From Mesotaenium endlicherianum (lineage: Eukaryota; Streptophyta; Zygnematophyceae; Zygnematales; Mesotaeniaceae), in NCBI GenBank assembly GCA_009602735.1, contig WELA01003597.1:535428-599427 (forward strand): a stretch of 64,000 bases of DNA. The letters are read 5' to 3'. Shown here one piece after another: positions 34,846 through 47,222 of this stretch. The position numbers and the translations under genes were made by a program. A model generated the notes under the pieces. It made no database searches, was not told the origin of the DNA, and saw only the letters and a list, made by a program, of their open reading frames with translations. Every line of letters starts with the position of its first letter. Positions within the stretch are counted from its first letter, which is position 1.

Positions 34846-37800
34846 AAGTCCTTTCTTGAGTGTCCGTGCTTGTTTTCTTGTCTCATGAGATAATTGTGTG
34901 AGGCTTACTTGTGTGGTATGATGAGTCTCGGTGGAGCTTGGGAAGTGAATGAATGTAGAGCATTGCACATCCTGTCCAAGATCCTCCCCCTTGCTCACCT
35001 AGTGTGTCTCTTGGCTCAATGTACTATGCGGCATACTAAGTTGACTTTCTTAGCCTCTTGTGTACAGATCCACGCAATGAGAAGCCTAAAGGGGAGGCTT
35101 GATGGAAGAGGTGTCTGCAAGCATCGAGGGCACCCTCAAGGGAGTTCCATCATAGCAAGCTGGATATGACTCAGTTACCTCACTTGATCATAGTCGTTGT
35201 GTGTTATTATATGCAATCCACGGCTAGTATAGAGAGGGGTGTGCACTCCAGCTGTGCTAGAGGACTTGTTAGTCTATTGTGCTATCTCTTAGGGTTTAAT
35301 CTTGTTGCTTTGCAAGAGATGTTTTTCTCTTATTATGTCTGTGGTAGTTAGGTTGAGGGAGCTTGGGTATGGCTGCATGTGTTGAGCAATTGAGACAATG
35401 CGTGCACACATGATTTACTAACTTAAGTTTCCAAGTATGGATCCTCGCCAGGGTCTTAGTGCACTACGTTGTCCACAAGCTTCATCACGCTGCAACTTCT
35501 ATGTGAAGAGGCTTCGGCAGCAACAATGGCATCCTACAGATACCCTTTATTCCCAACCTTGGCTGTGACATTGTGTGCTCTTTCGTTGGCCACATGGACG
35601 TGTGCTTGGAGGGTTTAGGGTATGTACCTTGTGCTTGAATGCTATGTGTGAGACGATGCTTTTGGGGTGCTTGATGGGATCATGAGAGCTTAGGGTTTAA
35701 GCTTAAGATGAGTTTAGTCAATGTGCTGAGGTTTATTGATGCGGATCTTATGTGATTGCTGACTTAGGTTAAATCAACCTGCTGAAGTATTTGACCTACT
35801 GTGGTTAAAGGGGTTAAGGGCTTGGGTTTATGGACGCAAGGGATGTCCTTTGACTCGCTTTTATTTTGCATGGTTTATTAAAGGTTAAGTGTTCAAGAGC
35901 AGCCGCGGTCAATGAGTAGTTTGAGTGCTTGAGTTAAATGAGCTCATGGTGTTGCCATGCTTGGTGCTGGGCATGTCTAACTATGGAATTGTGGCTTGTT
36001 GGAGCCAACAAGTGATTCAGATAGATCAACATATCAAGACATAGGTCTGTACGGTGTGTTTACTGCTGTCTGTAAAGTCAACGTGGATACTAGAGGGGGT
36101 TTGACTACTTGCCTTAGGTCCAGTTGGCTATGCTTTTTTGGATGCCACTTGTACACTTGGTCAAGTGTAAAAGGGTATGTGTCTTAGCTCGCTAGAGGCG
36201 CATGCCAGGTAGCATGCAAGGTGCATTGGTATATGCGTCAAGTGCATGAAATTTGCATCCCGGGTGCTAGAGATAGTGGATCGCCGTTAGCATACCGTAG
36301 AGCAGGTTTAAAATGGTCCCTCCTGTAATAGATTCACTATGCACACCTAAGTAAAAATTGAAGAGACCATCGACATTATGGACGTTCTTGCAATGCATGG
36401 CTTGAATAATCTTGTTCAGTGTGATGCACAAACATTCTTCTTGCTAGCTTGGTATTACAGTGCAAAAGTCTTACCAATGCACGCTGTTGTTATTGGCTTG
36501 CTAAGTGCTTGCTGCAATTGCAGTATGTAGTGTGTAATTGTGGTCGTCAGTAAGGCGCCCCTCACGTAATTTTTGTGAGGGGGAAATCAATATGGGCCTC
36601 GCATGTGCGCGCCGGGCTTCCTTGTCGTTTCGGCGTGTTTGGGATCATTCGAGATCGTTCCAGGCCCTTCTTCGACGTCAATGCATACTTCGGCTACGCC
36701 GGGCCAGCGCAGCTTATAAATGCTGGTTGCAACGTCGGAATCGTTACTCGATTTTCTTGTGTGCTTGCGCAGGGGCGCCGAACGGGCACTGACGGGCCAT
36801 GGCTGGTGGCGGGAGGGGAGCGGGGGGGCGCACCGGCCAAGGTGAGCTTGTGTTGACCCTCCCTTGTCTTTTTCGTGTCGGACATGGCGAGGCGTGCTGT
36901 TTTGTTGCATGGCCCCACCTTCTTTGTTTTGTTCGTTTGTTTCGACGGCAACATTCGCCGTCGACGTCGTCGACGGTTTTTGTTTGTGTCGTGCATGTTT
37001 CAATTTGTCGTCATCGTTTGGGGGCGTCCGTGAGGGGGAACTTGTCAGCCCCCTCACAAACATTGAATCACGGTTGAGTAAGGGTACACGAGAACGAGAA
37101 TAGGTGCCATGTATGTGCCTCCAGAGAGGAACTTAGTATTGAGCGATATTGAGTTTGCCCATTGTCATTGGTTGAGTCTAAGTGATCCCAATATTTGCCT
37201 CGCCCTCCCGGGAACTATGTAAGATGGAGTCATCAGATCTTGAGTAGGCTGATGCAGCTAGGGTGTGGTGTTTACCACAAGTAGCTTAGCTCATTGAAGG
37301 CAACTTACACACCAATTTGTTGTCTGTTCAACAGACTGAGACCAGCAAGCAGATTGTGAAGCAATTGCGACATAGAGGTCGAGAGAGGCCGAGGAGTTGG
37401 CATGTTGGACGCTGCCACGTGACGCTTCCCCATCTGTCCTCTGGGCAACTTCAGGAAGTAAGACTTGAAGCAGGGACTATCCCGAAACATTAGAACTATG
37501 ATGCAGTTAGTTGTTTTTGTTCCCTTTTCATTTGGATAGTTGACTCTCACCATTGGGGGGTATCATTCTGGTGTATGTCTTGCTAGGAATGACTAGAATG
37601 AGTCATTGTATGTATGCGTTGGTAGAGTCAGCTAACTGAGCTACTCTTCGGTATGGATAAACCTGCTAATAAGGCCGATGGTCTTTATCTCATAGCAAGC
37701 TATCTACATTCTCGAATGGAGGGATGTAATAGGCTGGCTTGCGTTTGGGTTCTTCATGGATAGAGCTTCATGGTGAGAGGGTCTGAATGTCAGTACTCTC

Positions 37801-38956
37801 CTCACTATGCCACTTTGGGCATTGCTCTAGTCCTGAAAAATGAACAACTTGTTTTGGGGGGGGGACTTTCTTTCTTGCTTACTTGGATGTTTGCAATCTG
37901 TGTCCTCTCTTGGTTTTGGTTTGTTGATTCTTCTCCACCCACTCGTACCTCCGCAAACCTCTGTGACTGTCACTCTGTGTGCTTCTTATGATGCGAAGTT
38001 GTAGGCACTTCTTGGTGTGCTTATGTGGTTAGAGCTGTCAGGTCGACAGCTATATAAGTTGGGAAGAGGGAGATGAGATGTGTATTAGGAGTATTCAATA
38101 GGCACAGTGTGCAGTAAGCTGTGCTTACCTACATACTCAGCAGCAAGTGTATGTACTAACTGAGTCATACACTGCTACATCTTATGTATGTACTGCATTA
38201 ATATCAGGAGCATCAATGACTGACTGGTGTAAACTGAGCGTTGCAGTACACTGTTGGAGCAAGTGTACGTACTAACTGAGTAAGTACATTGCCATAAGTT
38301 GGGATTGGATAGCAATGATACATGGCACATCAGGGAAACTCTTGAGGTGACCAGTATATTGCCTACAACCGTATGTTTCTTTGAACTTAGCGTATTTTGA
38401 AAATATGGTTAAAATTAAAAAAATTATTGGGCTCATTAACGTGATGCTACTAACCTTGCAAGGGCACTCTGTGTCATCAAAATAGTTGGTCTTACTTTGT
38501 CTTCGGTACGCCAAATTTTGAGAAGGTACCTAAGTCACAAGAACTTGCTTGTGAGGAGCTTTCAAGGTGTGAGCACGGCAGGAGTTGAAGACCAAGAGAA
38601 GGAGAAAAGGCTTAATTCAGTAGGCTTAGCTTTAATATCATTCTTTCATTGTTTGACTGCGAAAGGAGGCTGTTTGATTTGGGTGTGGTTTGCATGGTGT
38701 GAGGTGCTCTATTGTGTCCTTCAACTGGAAGGACTATTATGAGTATAGTTATGTCTATGCACGTCTTCAGCTATTGATTGTGCAGTCAGATGGTTGCTTG
38801 CCTGACAGTCTGTTGTAAATTGGATTTACTTGCATTTGGTAGGTGAATATATCACACTCATGGTTCTGTTTGCTTGCTTTGCTTCACCTAGTTGATTGAA
38901 GTGTATTTTTACTTATATGTATCATATGCTGAGTGTTGTCTAGGCAACAACAATTT
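34846..38956 (+). other. LARD interior, no coding capacity seen
   Basis: About 4.1 kb with only short ORFs and no gag, protease, RT or integrase motif on either strand. It includes a GC-rich island at 36554-37060 that is described separately. Confidence 0.6.
36554..37060 (+). other. GC-rich island with hairpin ends; possible captured promoter and first exon
   Basis: About 500 bp of GC-rich sequence in AT-rich surroundings, bounded by two hairpins of the same sequence: CCCCTCAC/GTGAGGGG (36558-36582) and GTGAGGGGG/CCCCCTCAC (37030-37057). Inside is CTTATAAATG (TATA-like, about 36714), then an ATG in good context at 36799 opening MAGGGRGAGGRTGQ and closing at a donor AAG|GTGAGC (about 36841). 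This order matches the 5' end of a host gene carried into the element. The gene's identity is not recognisable. Confidence 0.45.
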
Positions 38957-38960
38957 AAGT

Positions 38961-38969
38961 TGGGGAGCT
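38961..38969 (+). promoter_or_regulatory. Polypurine tract of the LARD-like element
   Basis: TGGGGAGCT, preceded by ACAACAATTTAAGT, directly before the 3' LTR. The same ACAACAATTTAAGTTGG precedes the 3' LTR of element A on the other strand. Confidence 0.6.
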
Positions 38970-40222
38970 TGTAATGAATCAGCTCATTATTTATTTCGTT
39001 GATTGCATATACACATATATCGCTATATAAATAATATGTCAATATACTCACATGTGCGAGTTCATCAAAATGGATTTGTATCGATATGATGCAAGTTTAC
39101 TTACTTTGTCAAAGAGGTCAGCAGGATGACTTTTGTGTCATAGTGTAGTTTGTTGACTTTGTCGAAAAGGTCAGCAAAATCACATTTTGTATCAGAATAT
39201 ACTTTTTTGAGATTACTTGTATATGTATAGGACATAATATCAGTAGGTTGATATGTACTATGCTCGTATAATAATAGTCAATATACTGGGACTCAGTACG
39301 CTGAGGATAGATATGTTTATTTAGATAATTATTTATGGATGGGCACATGTGACTGTAGTATACTGAAAGTCGGGAGGTCGACTGCGACCTGGTAGACCGA
39401 TGTCCTACCAGTGTGGTTAACTCCTGGGTAGAAGGAGCCGTCGTCAGTCAATTGAACAGTTAGGAATTTCAGTCAACCGAGTAGTTAATATGGTCGTTAT
39501 ACCTAGATCTGCGAGTCCCAACTTAACAGGTTTTCCACGAAGCGGCGAACCTTGTGCCGTGGTAAACCAGATGGTCACTAAGTACATAGCAGGCTGGAAT
39601 CTCGTGGTCCCTCATTCTGGACAGTAGGCTTTAGAGTCGGATTTCTATTTGCAAGTGATGTGTGCACTTTTGGGTTCGTTATTATGACCAGCTTCCACAA
39701 ACATTGGCATGGCTTCTTTGTCTCTGCTCTAAATGGAGCGAACTAGGACTTTTCGAAAAGGTCTCGTCAAGATGCATCCGTTGACGTTAAGTTTGCTCAA
39801 TTTGGAGGATTATTGCCATAGAAGTGCCTTCTGATATGTTGGGGTCACATAGCGGACAAGTATCATGAATTCGCACCTAAGTCAGTGGGATGTGTTTTAG
39901 CTACATTATGGTCATCTGAATGAGAGCCCCTTTGCTATTTAGTCCTCTGACATTGTGTATGTGCTTATACATGCTTGTATGCCTGGTAGGCAAGAGGCCA
40001 TGGGTTTCTAAAGGAGAAGCTCTAGTCCTCAATTTTGCCTCTTTCTTGTGCCTTGTGTTAGTGTGCAATATGGCACACAACATTGAGTGAGTCAAGAGGT
40101 ATAGATGAGTAAACGAAATTCATTATAAGGGCAAAGATCGCTCCCTGATTTTACACGCTTCCACCTATCTCTGATGTTATATATTTAAATGAAATATATA
40201 TATCTTGAATAAGCAAGATTCA
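38970..40222 (+). repeat. 3' LTR of the LARD-like element
   Basis: 1253 bp, aligned end to end with 33624-34826. It is longer mainly because of a roughly 48-bp insertion near 40070-40118 absent from the 5' copy. Confidence 0.75.
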
Positions 40223-40232
40223 TTTTGAATTT

Positions 40233-40985
40233 TGGAAAGAATCGACTTACCAAGAGGCAATTAACAATTAATGAAGATCTTTATATCAGCGAGTAATTTT
40301 TATGGTATTTTCTGTTAACTGATTAAACAGCAAAAGACAACTCACTAGGAGTGAACAATACTTCGCAAGTCAAATGCAAGTAAACTAGCATCAATAACGC
40401 AATCAGTAAACTCATACATAAGCAAGGCTAGAAGATTGTGCGTATCAATGGCTTCTTGCCTTGGATTCAGATATCTCTCAGTAAGCAGTACAAGAGAGTT
40501 GGCCTCGTTTCCAAATGCCGGACTTGAGACCAATACCTTGCATATGTACATGGAATGAGTTCACTATTCAACGGCAAGTGCGATGGCACCGCCTACCCGG
40601 GAGTTAACCACGTTGGTAGGACCTCGGCTAACCAAATCTTCAGCCATCTCCCATCATCCCGAATCGCCATCCACCTTAAGGGTGTCATCTGGCCACTCAC
40701 CTAGCACACAAGACTTAGAATCATAGCTAGGCAATTCGTTGCAGCCGAGTACGGCAGCCAGCTCACTGTCAAAGAATGTGTCAGCAAGCTGACACAAGTT
40801 AACATGTTCCCTGACCTAATGGATTTCAACCTGTTACTCTCGGCTAAGTCATTTAAGTAAGTATCAAGTATCCAGCATTAGTAAATTTAGCAGACTAAAT
40901 ATTAATTAAAGTTTAACAGGCTAGACTTATTCAATTATTATATCTAAATGATATTATATATAATCGAATATACTGATTCATTACA
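40233..40985 (-). repeat. 3' LTR of element A
   Basis: 753 bp. On the minus strand it starts TGTAATGAATCAG right after the purine tract AAGTTGGAAGAAT. It matches 48929-49675 throughout. Confidence 0.8.
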
Positions 40986-41426
40986 ATTCTTCCAACTTAA
41001 ATTGTTGTCAACTTGACAACAGTTCTATTCTTATTTACAACAAAGTAACACACATGCAACACAACCAACTGAATCTAAAGCAAAGACAACAGAAAATTAA
41101 GTACCAGGGGCTCAGTCTTCTGGGGAGCGAGACCTAGAACCGGATCACCTTCTCTTGTCTGATGGTCACCTGAAACCCGGGGGCTCAGACCAGGGTGAAC
41201 GAAGGGGTGAACGCAACAACTGGGCAGCCTGCTTAAGCACTGTTTGCAAGTTGATGGAGACCGCTCTCTCTCGTGCAGTTCTCAAACTGATAGGGACGTA
41301 CACTGGCATATCGGAGGGGTGCTGCATGACATGGGCTAAGGGTACATGCCCTCTATGAGAAGGGATGTTGCTTGCCCTCTGGCTGCCTCCTTGGCAGCCC
41401 TTCTGTCTGCTCTGTCTGATTGAGTC

Positions 41427-42772
41427 TCACCTCCAAGGGTGGGACTCCTCTTGCTGAAACTCCCCAGCCACTGGAGATTTGGGTCTCTTGGTGGGCGAGT
41501 ATCCCTCAGCTGCTGCATGGGTTGCCTGTGCAAGGGCACTTCCAATCTGTTGTGGAGTGGGGGATGTAGCGAGGGTCTGTGCCTCAGCAAGTTTAGAATC
41601 CTCTCCAGCGCCTTCCTCCTCTTTGTCCTCCTGTTCCTCTGAGACTTCTGGAGTCTCTCTGATCATCTCCTCCAGCCGTTCCCGAGAGAGTATCCCACTG
41701 ACCTCCCCCTTTTGGGTGCAAAGTGCGGGTTGCTGGGTCCTAACCGCATACAGGTCTTTCTCCCCTTTCTTACTTGCCCACTTGGCATAAGCATGTTTCC
41801 CCTTTGAGAAAGAATCTCTAGCTCTGGTCCTATCCTCCTGTGTCTCTTGACTCATGCAGTCCCTGACTCCATCCAGCCTTGGGTCCCATGCTCCAATGTG
41901 AGGTGGCATCTCTATCTTCCCCAGGAAATCTACCAGGAAATTGTCTTCCTCAGCTCTGTCATTTTGCTGGTCCTTCATGGTGATGGTCATCCAGCGCCAG
42001 TTAGAGTGCTGGAGAAAGAAAGTAGGATCCGTCCTCTTCAAAGTACAGGGGTACCAGTGACCTGAGAAATCCAACTGGCTGGTCTCCTTTGCCAAGAACT
42101 TCCAGCTTCTTCTCTCGACCTCGTTATACATGGCCTTGAATCGGTTGTGGAAAGTGGTGTCCTTGAAGCTGTTTGTATGCATAGGGATCAACCTGATGAC
42201 CTTGTCTGTGTCCCAGATTCCAGGTGATAGCACCGTTTCATATTCACCTATCGGGGCCAATGCTTTGGCCTCCCGGATCATAAATCCCACCATCCTGGCA
42301 TAGTCATGGTACAATAGAATCCCTGTGCTGACCTCTATGTACTTGTCAAAATCTTGGGCCGTCTCTCTTCCCGCTGCAGTATGTCCCTTTGTGACTCACT
42401 TTGGCTGCTCTGGGCGTACTTGAAGGCTTCGTCCAAAAGATCAAAGCCCTTGCCCATCACCGTGTAGCGGTAGCTTTTGATTCTTCTTTGCTCCTCCTTG
42501 GCCTGCTGCTTCTGCCTCTCCCCAGCCAACCTTTGTACCTCCGCTTTCTTGGCTTCCTCTGCATATTTTTTGTCCTGCTCCTCCTGTCTCAGCGTGGTCT
42601 GTTCTTCCTCCTCCTTCCTCTTTTGAGCCTCTCGCTGTAGTCGGAGTCGCTCTGATTCTCGAGACGAGATGGAGGATGATTCGATGTCGCCATGGAACTC
42701 CTTGTACTCCGCCTGCGCCTCGTCCGCTCTTCTTTTCCTCTTGAGTTGAGACAATTGAGTCATCGTGCTCAT
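41427..42772 (-). CDS. Extra ORF downstream of integrase in element A, unknown function
   Basis: Two minus-strand frames (42772-42335, starting MSTMTQLSQLKRKRRADEAQ, and 42314-41427) read as one protein of about 440 residues with a single frameshift near 42360. The N-terminal part is a charged coiled coil (Glu/Lys/Gln-rich). The middle looks globular, with Trp and aromatic residues (FSGHWYPCTLKRTDPTFFLQ). The C-terminus is acidic, then Pro/Ser-rich. There is no transmembrane segment, so it does not look like an envelope. It lies in sense between the chromodomain and the 3' LTR, where additional ORFs are known in some plant gypsy lineages. It has almost no stops although gag-pol of the same element is full of them, and it is GC-richer than its surroundings. 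I do not recognise the family. Confidence 0.6.
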
Positions 42773-43223
42773 TCATATCACAAATGGAATTAGTGTAGTC
42801 ATGATATCATGCACAAGATTAAGTATCTTGACAGGGAAGAACGTAGTAGAGAGAGTTAGAGCATGCAATACCTGGTGCAAATAATTTGAAAGTGCGAGTG
42901 TGCTTGAGAGAGAAGTGAATGTGAGTGCAGTTGAGTGTGGAGGATGGATATGCAAAGGCAATCGGCAATCGGCTACTTTTTGAGATGTTTATCCCACTCC
43001 CTCCAACTTAATGTTTAGGTGGGTTGCCTATTTCAACTGTCATTGGGCTACCTGTCACAACTGTCACTCCCTGTCAGCTACTGTCACTTTCTGTCACTAA
43101 CTGTCACTTTAAGCCACGTTTGGCCACATTTCCCCTCGAACAATGGAGACAGGACCTCCGGTCACTTTTCCATGTCAAGCAGAATGATAGTTAGGGAGGT
43201 GTCCCAGCCTTCCAAAGGTAAAA

Positions 43224-46200
43224 TCATTTCAATGCCCCTTTGGCATTGGTCAAATGGTCCTTAATTTCCCAGGTTTCCCCAGAGGCATCGTAGCCCTTCC
43301 ATTGAACCAGATATTTCATGACATATTTAGATGATCGACGGACAGAGCAAGCTTCTAAAATCTCATCAATCTCATATTCCTCAAGTTCACCTTCCCGGAC
43401 AGCGGGGACTGGTCCCGGTTGGACAGGTAGCCGACCACTGAACAGTGTCTCACCTTTGATGTAGGGTTCCAGGAAAGAGACATTAAAGACTGGGTGACCC
43501 TTGTATTCTGCTTGCATGTTCAGTTTGTAAGCATTCTGACCGACCCAGCGCACCACCGAATATGGATCAACCTAAATTGGACCAAGCTTTTTCTTGACGA
43601 CACCAGGCAGGTACAAGTGTTGAGATTACAGTTTGACCAAATCGCCCATTGAAAATGCCAGCTCTCGACGGTGTTGATTAGCGTATTTTTGTTGATTTTC
43701 TTGGTTTTGTGCAGATTGTGTTGGACTTCTGACAGGGTGTCAGTAAACTCCTGAGTTAACCTGTATAGACACCGGATTGTCAATCCCATTAGGGTGAGTT
43801 AAAGAATCCCCTAGCACATCTGAAGGAGACTTAGGGAATCTACCCAGACTAAATTTCAAAAGGAGTCTTTCCCGTTGACGCATGCGCCGCACTGTTGATC
43901 GCAAATTGAATTTGAGGCAACAGGTCATCTCAATTATCTTGTTTTTGGTTAATATATGCTCTCAGCACCTCTTGCAGAACGCGGTTAGTTATTTCAGTCT
44001 GCCCATCAGTCTGAGAGTGGTTTGCTATGTTGAGCAGCTGTTTGACTCCCATTAACCCCATTAAAGCTCTCCAGAACTAAGAGGTAAATTTTGAGTCTCT
44101 GTCTGAGATAATTATAAAGGGTAGCCCATGTTGACATACTACATGGTTGTAGAACTATCTCGCACTTTTGAGTGCAGTTACTTTAACAGTGGTGGGGATG
44201 AAAATGACAATTTTTGTCATTTTATCCACTCCTACCAGTATAGAATCATGCCCATTGGCAGTTCTTGGTAGTGTTACCACCCAACCCATGGATATTGTTT
44301 CCCAAAGTTCACCTGGGATGGGTAGTGGTTGTAATAGTCCCTCGAGTGGTGTGTGCCTCAAACCAGCAGCAGTTTGACCAGCACCAGCAGCAAATGCTGG
44401 TCAAATTGGACCTTTCTAACTTTTAATAATGTGAGTGCACAAAGGACTTTATCTACAGCATGTTGACTAAAGTTCCTTTCTTGAAAATCAGGTCTTCTAG
44501 AGAGCGCATCAGCAGCATTCAACTTCCCTGGTTTGTAGTTAATCTGGACTTGGAACTGCTCCAGCATCTAGCTCCAGCAGTTCTCCCTCCTGAACAGCAT
44601 GGACTTCTTCTGAAAGTGAGTCAAAGCTAGATGATCTGTAATCACCTTAAAACCTTTACCATGTAAGTATGCCTCACTGTTTGAGAACATGAATGATAGC
44701 AAGCTGCTCTTCATCATGCACAGAGTAGTTAATTTCAGCTCAGCTGAATTTCATAGACTCATACAGCACCGGGTGCCACTCCTGCTTTACTATACCATTC
44801 TTTGTGGTTTTGTCAGCAGGCTGCAATAAAATAGCACTCATGGCAAAGTCAGAAGCATCAGTAACCACCTGCACAGGTTTGCTGGGATTATACACAGCTA
44901 AGACTGGGGCAGAACACACAGCATTTTTAAGGGTCTGGAAGGCAGCTTGCTGCTCTTCCCCCCACACATACCCTATGTCCTTTCTTAGTAAGGTCAGTCA
45001 GTTTATTGGCCTTTATAGAATAATTCTCAATGAATCTTCTATAGTAGTCAGCCAACCCAACGAAGGATCTAACTTCCGAGACCGACTGTGGTACTGGCCA
45101 GTCCCTTATGGTCTGGACTTTCTTAGGATCCACACTGATGCCTTTTTTACTGACAACGTGGCCCAAGAATTCAATACTTTCCTTAAAGAAATCACACTTG
45201 CTCATTTTAGCATTTAACCAATTCCTTCTTGGAGTGTCCATGATTGTTTTTAAGTGCTAAGCATGCTCAGCTTTATTTTTAAGAAAATTACAATATCATC
45301 CAAGAAGACTTGCACAAACTTATCCAAGTAAGGCCTGAAGATGTCATTCATAGCACTCATGAAAGTTGCAGGAGCATTAGTCAGTCCAAATGGCATCACA
45401 TTAATCTCATAGTGTTTATAATGTATGCGAAAGGCAATCTTGTGTTCATCTTCCTTAGCAATTTTGATTTGATAATAACCACTCTTGAGATTCATCTTAC
45501 TGAATGCTTTAGTACCAGACAGGGTATCAAACAAGTCCTCGATTATGGATAAAGCATACTTGTTCTTTATTGTAATTCTCTTAAGAGCTCTGTAATCCTC
45601 ACACACTTGCATACTACCATCCTTCTTCTTAACGAATAGGATGGGTGCGCCATACGGTGACTTATTGTGGAAAATATAACCACTTTTCGCCAACTCTGCA
45701 ATCTGTGTTTTCAACTCTTTGCATTCCACAAAAGACAAGCCATAAGTGTGTTGCCAAGGTGGCTGACTCTCGGGTGATAAATCAATCCTATAATCTACTT
45801 CCCTCTTTGGGGGCAGTCATGGAGGCAAATTAAAAACATCAGTATACTGAGCAACAATTTTTGCAGCAGTAGGGTGCTCCGGAGGCCTCACCTTTTTCTC
45901 AATTACTTCTTCAGGTTGAGGAGGTACCTCTTTTAGCAACAAATAAAACATTCTGTGTTCCTTCTGGTTCCAGCATTCGATGAACTCCATTGCATTAAGC
46001 AATTTGCATTGTCCTGAAAGCCTCTTTTTTTCCTTCATTTGCCATCCATACGGGACAAAAGGAAGAGCACTGGTGGGTGCCAAGTCAGTCTGCCCATCAC
46101 TGGCTCCTCTCACTTTAACTGTACCTCTGCTCCAACAAACTTCAGCTTGATGTCTATTAAGCCAGGACCTGCCTAGCACGAGATCATAAAAGCCAGTGTT

Positions 46201-46748
46201 GAGTACCTCAAATGTAAGCGTTTCGGTTAGAACTGCAATGCCAAAACCTAGTTGGACCTCAATAGGCTTGGTTATAACTCCTCCCGGGATACTTGAGGCA
46301 TCTCCAAGGAATATTTTTCTATTCCCTTGGGTGACAGTAGGCAGCCTTAGCCGCTTACCTAAGTCCTTGTAGATAAAAGTATGTGACGCCCCTCCGTCAA
46401 CAAATGCCCTCACCTTCGTACCTGCAATCATGCAATGCAGTAGGATAGGGGGGACTGTCTTTTCCTGACTTTTGCATTGTTCTTCTGACTTAGCAAAGAA
46501 ATGTTGGACATTAGGTGGAACAAGATCATCCAAAGTGTGCACTCTTTGGAGATCTATATTGCTGATGGTCGCCTTTACCTGGTTGTCAGGCATGCATAGT
46601 GAATCCAGTTTAGCAGGACTCATAATACCAACCACGAGGGCAGCTAGTGACAACTCACTATCTGTAGCATTCTCACAATCAGTAGACTGGAATTCCGTTG
46701 CTGTCTTTTAAAGGCTGGTCCTTTTTCTTGACCTTTGGAAGATGCTTA
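43224..46748 (-). pseudogene. pol of element A: protease, RT, RNase H, integrase, chromodomain
   Basis: Minus strand. Protease with FVDGGASHTFI (46653-45817; DGGA replaces the usual DSGA). RT with [24 protein letters not shown] and the catalytic FLDDIVIF (45738-45250). RNase H with VVTDASDFAMSAIL (about 44860). A shortened integrase with HSQTDGQTE. The C-terminal chromodomain reads YLVQWKGYDASGETWE (43556-43224). Stops occur at several sites, for example TAG at 45257-45259 (EHA*HLK) and TGA near 45818, and there are frameshifts. Missense marks such as FL for FS beside the catalytic DD and NL for DL in RT are C-to-T or G-to-A. The integrase zinc finger is not visible and seems to be deleted. 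Confidence 0.85.
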
Positions 46749-46753
46749 ACCGG
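46749..46753. repeat. Target duplication of the TRIM, left copy
   Basis: ACCGG, identical to 47223-47227 on the other side of the TRIM. Confidence 0.85.
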
Positions 46754-46893
46754 TGTAACAATTTGCCGCGTGGCCGGATGCGGCGCGTGCGACACGTCGC
46801 GGAATGCGACCGGATGTGTCGGTTTGAATTTGATAAGTACAATTGGCGCGCGATCTAAGTACCTCGATTTAACATTTCGGTCATATCGCTACA
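46754..46893 (+). repeat. Left terminal repeat of the TRIM
   Basis: 140 bp, ends ATATCGCTACA directly before the primer-binding-like site. Confidence 0.85.
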
Positions 46894-47082
46894 TTTGTAT
46901 CGGAGCGCGAACGTACGCACCCGTGTCGAGAAGATGAGGATTCAAATTCCGCGAAACTCGTCGATGGTATGACCGTACGGCGATCTTTGGTTTGTGCAAA
47001 GAAAGGACACTATCCTGAAACAATGTCTCACGGGTGTCGGAGCATGAGTGCCCGGGACGTGCACACTTGTAGGTGGAAGGAG

Positions 47083-47222
47083 TGTAACGATCCGCCGCGT
47101 GGCCGGATGCGGCGCGTGCAACATGTCGCAAAATGCGACCAGAAGTGTCGAATTGAAATGTATAAGTACAATTGGCGCGCGATCTAGGTACACCGAGTTA
47201 CCTTTTTGTTTGTATCGCTACG
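47083..47222 (+). repeat. Right terminal repeat of the TRIM
   Basis: 140 bp, the same length as the left copy, preceded by the purine tract and followed directly by ACCGG. Confidence 0.85.

Larger units (their letters stand above)
33624..40222 (+). mobile_element. Non-coding LTR retrotransposon (LARD-like), plus orientation
   Basis: Two direct repeats of about 1.2 kb (33624-34826 and 38970-40222), both starting TGTAATGAATCAG and ending AAGATTCA, enclose a 4.1-kb interior. A TGGTATCGGAGCT primer-binding site lies at 34833-34845 and a purine tract TGGGGAGCT directly before the 3' LTR. No gag or pol sequence is visible inside, so the element must use proteins in trans. The LTRs differ at many positions, suggesting an old insertion. 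LTR ends, polypurine tract and an inner LTR block are related to those of element A next to it. Confidence 0.75.
46754..47222 (+). mobile_element. TRIM (miniature LTR retrotransposon), 469 bp
   Basis: Two 140-bp direct repeats (46754-46893 and 47083-47222), both starting TGTAAC and sharing CCGCGTGGCCGGATGCGGCG and TACAATTGGCGCGCGATCTA. They enclose 189 bp with a primer-binding-like TTTGTATCGGAGC (46894-46906) and a purine tract AGGTGGAAGGAG (47071-47082). Flanking ACCGG copies are perfect 5-bp target duplications. It interrupts gag of element A just after the zinc knuckle; with the insert and one ACCGG copy removed, the gag frame runs through. There is no coding capacity. It is GC-richer than its host. 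Confidence 0.9.

Noticed and set aside
41155-42065. Plus-strand ORFs opposite the extra gene of element A
   Set aside because: Shorter, Ser/Leu-rich antisense frames without motifs; the minus frame is much longer and better composed.
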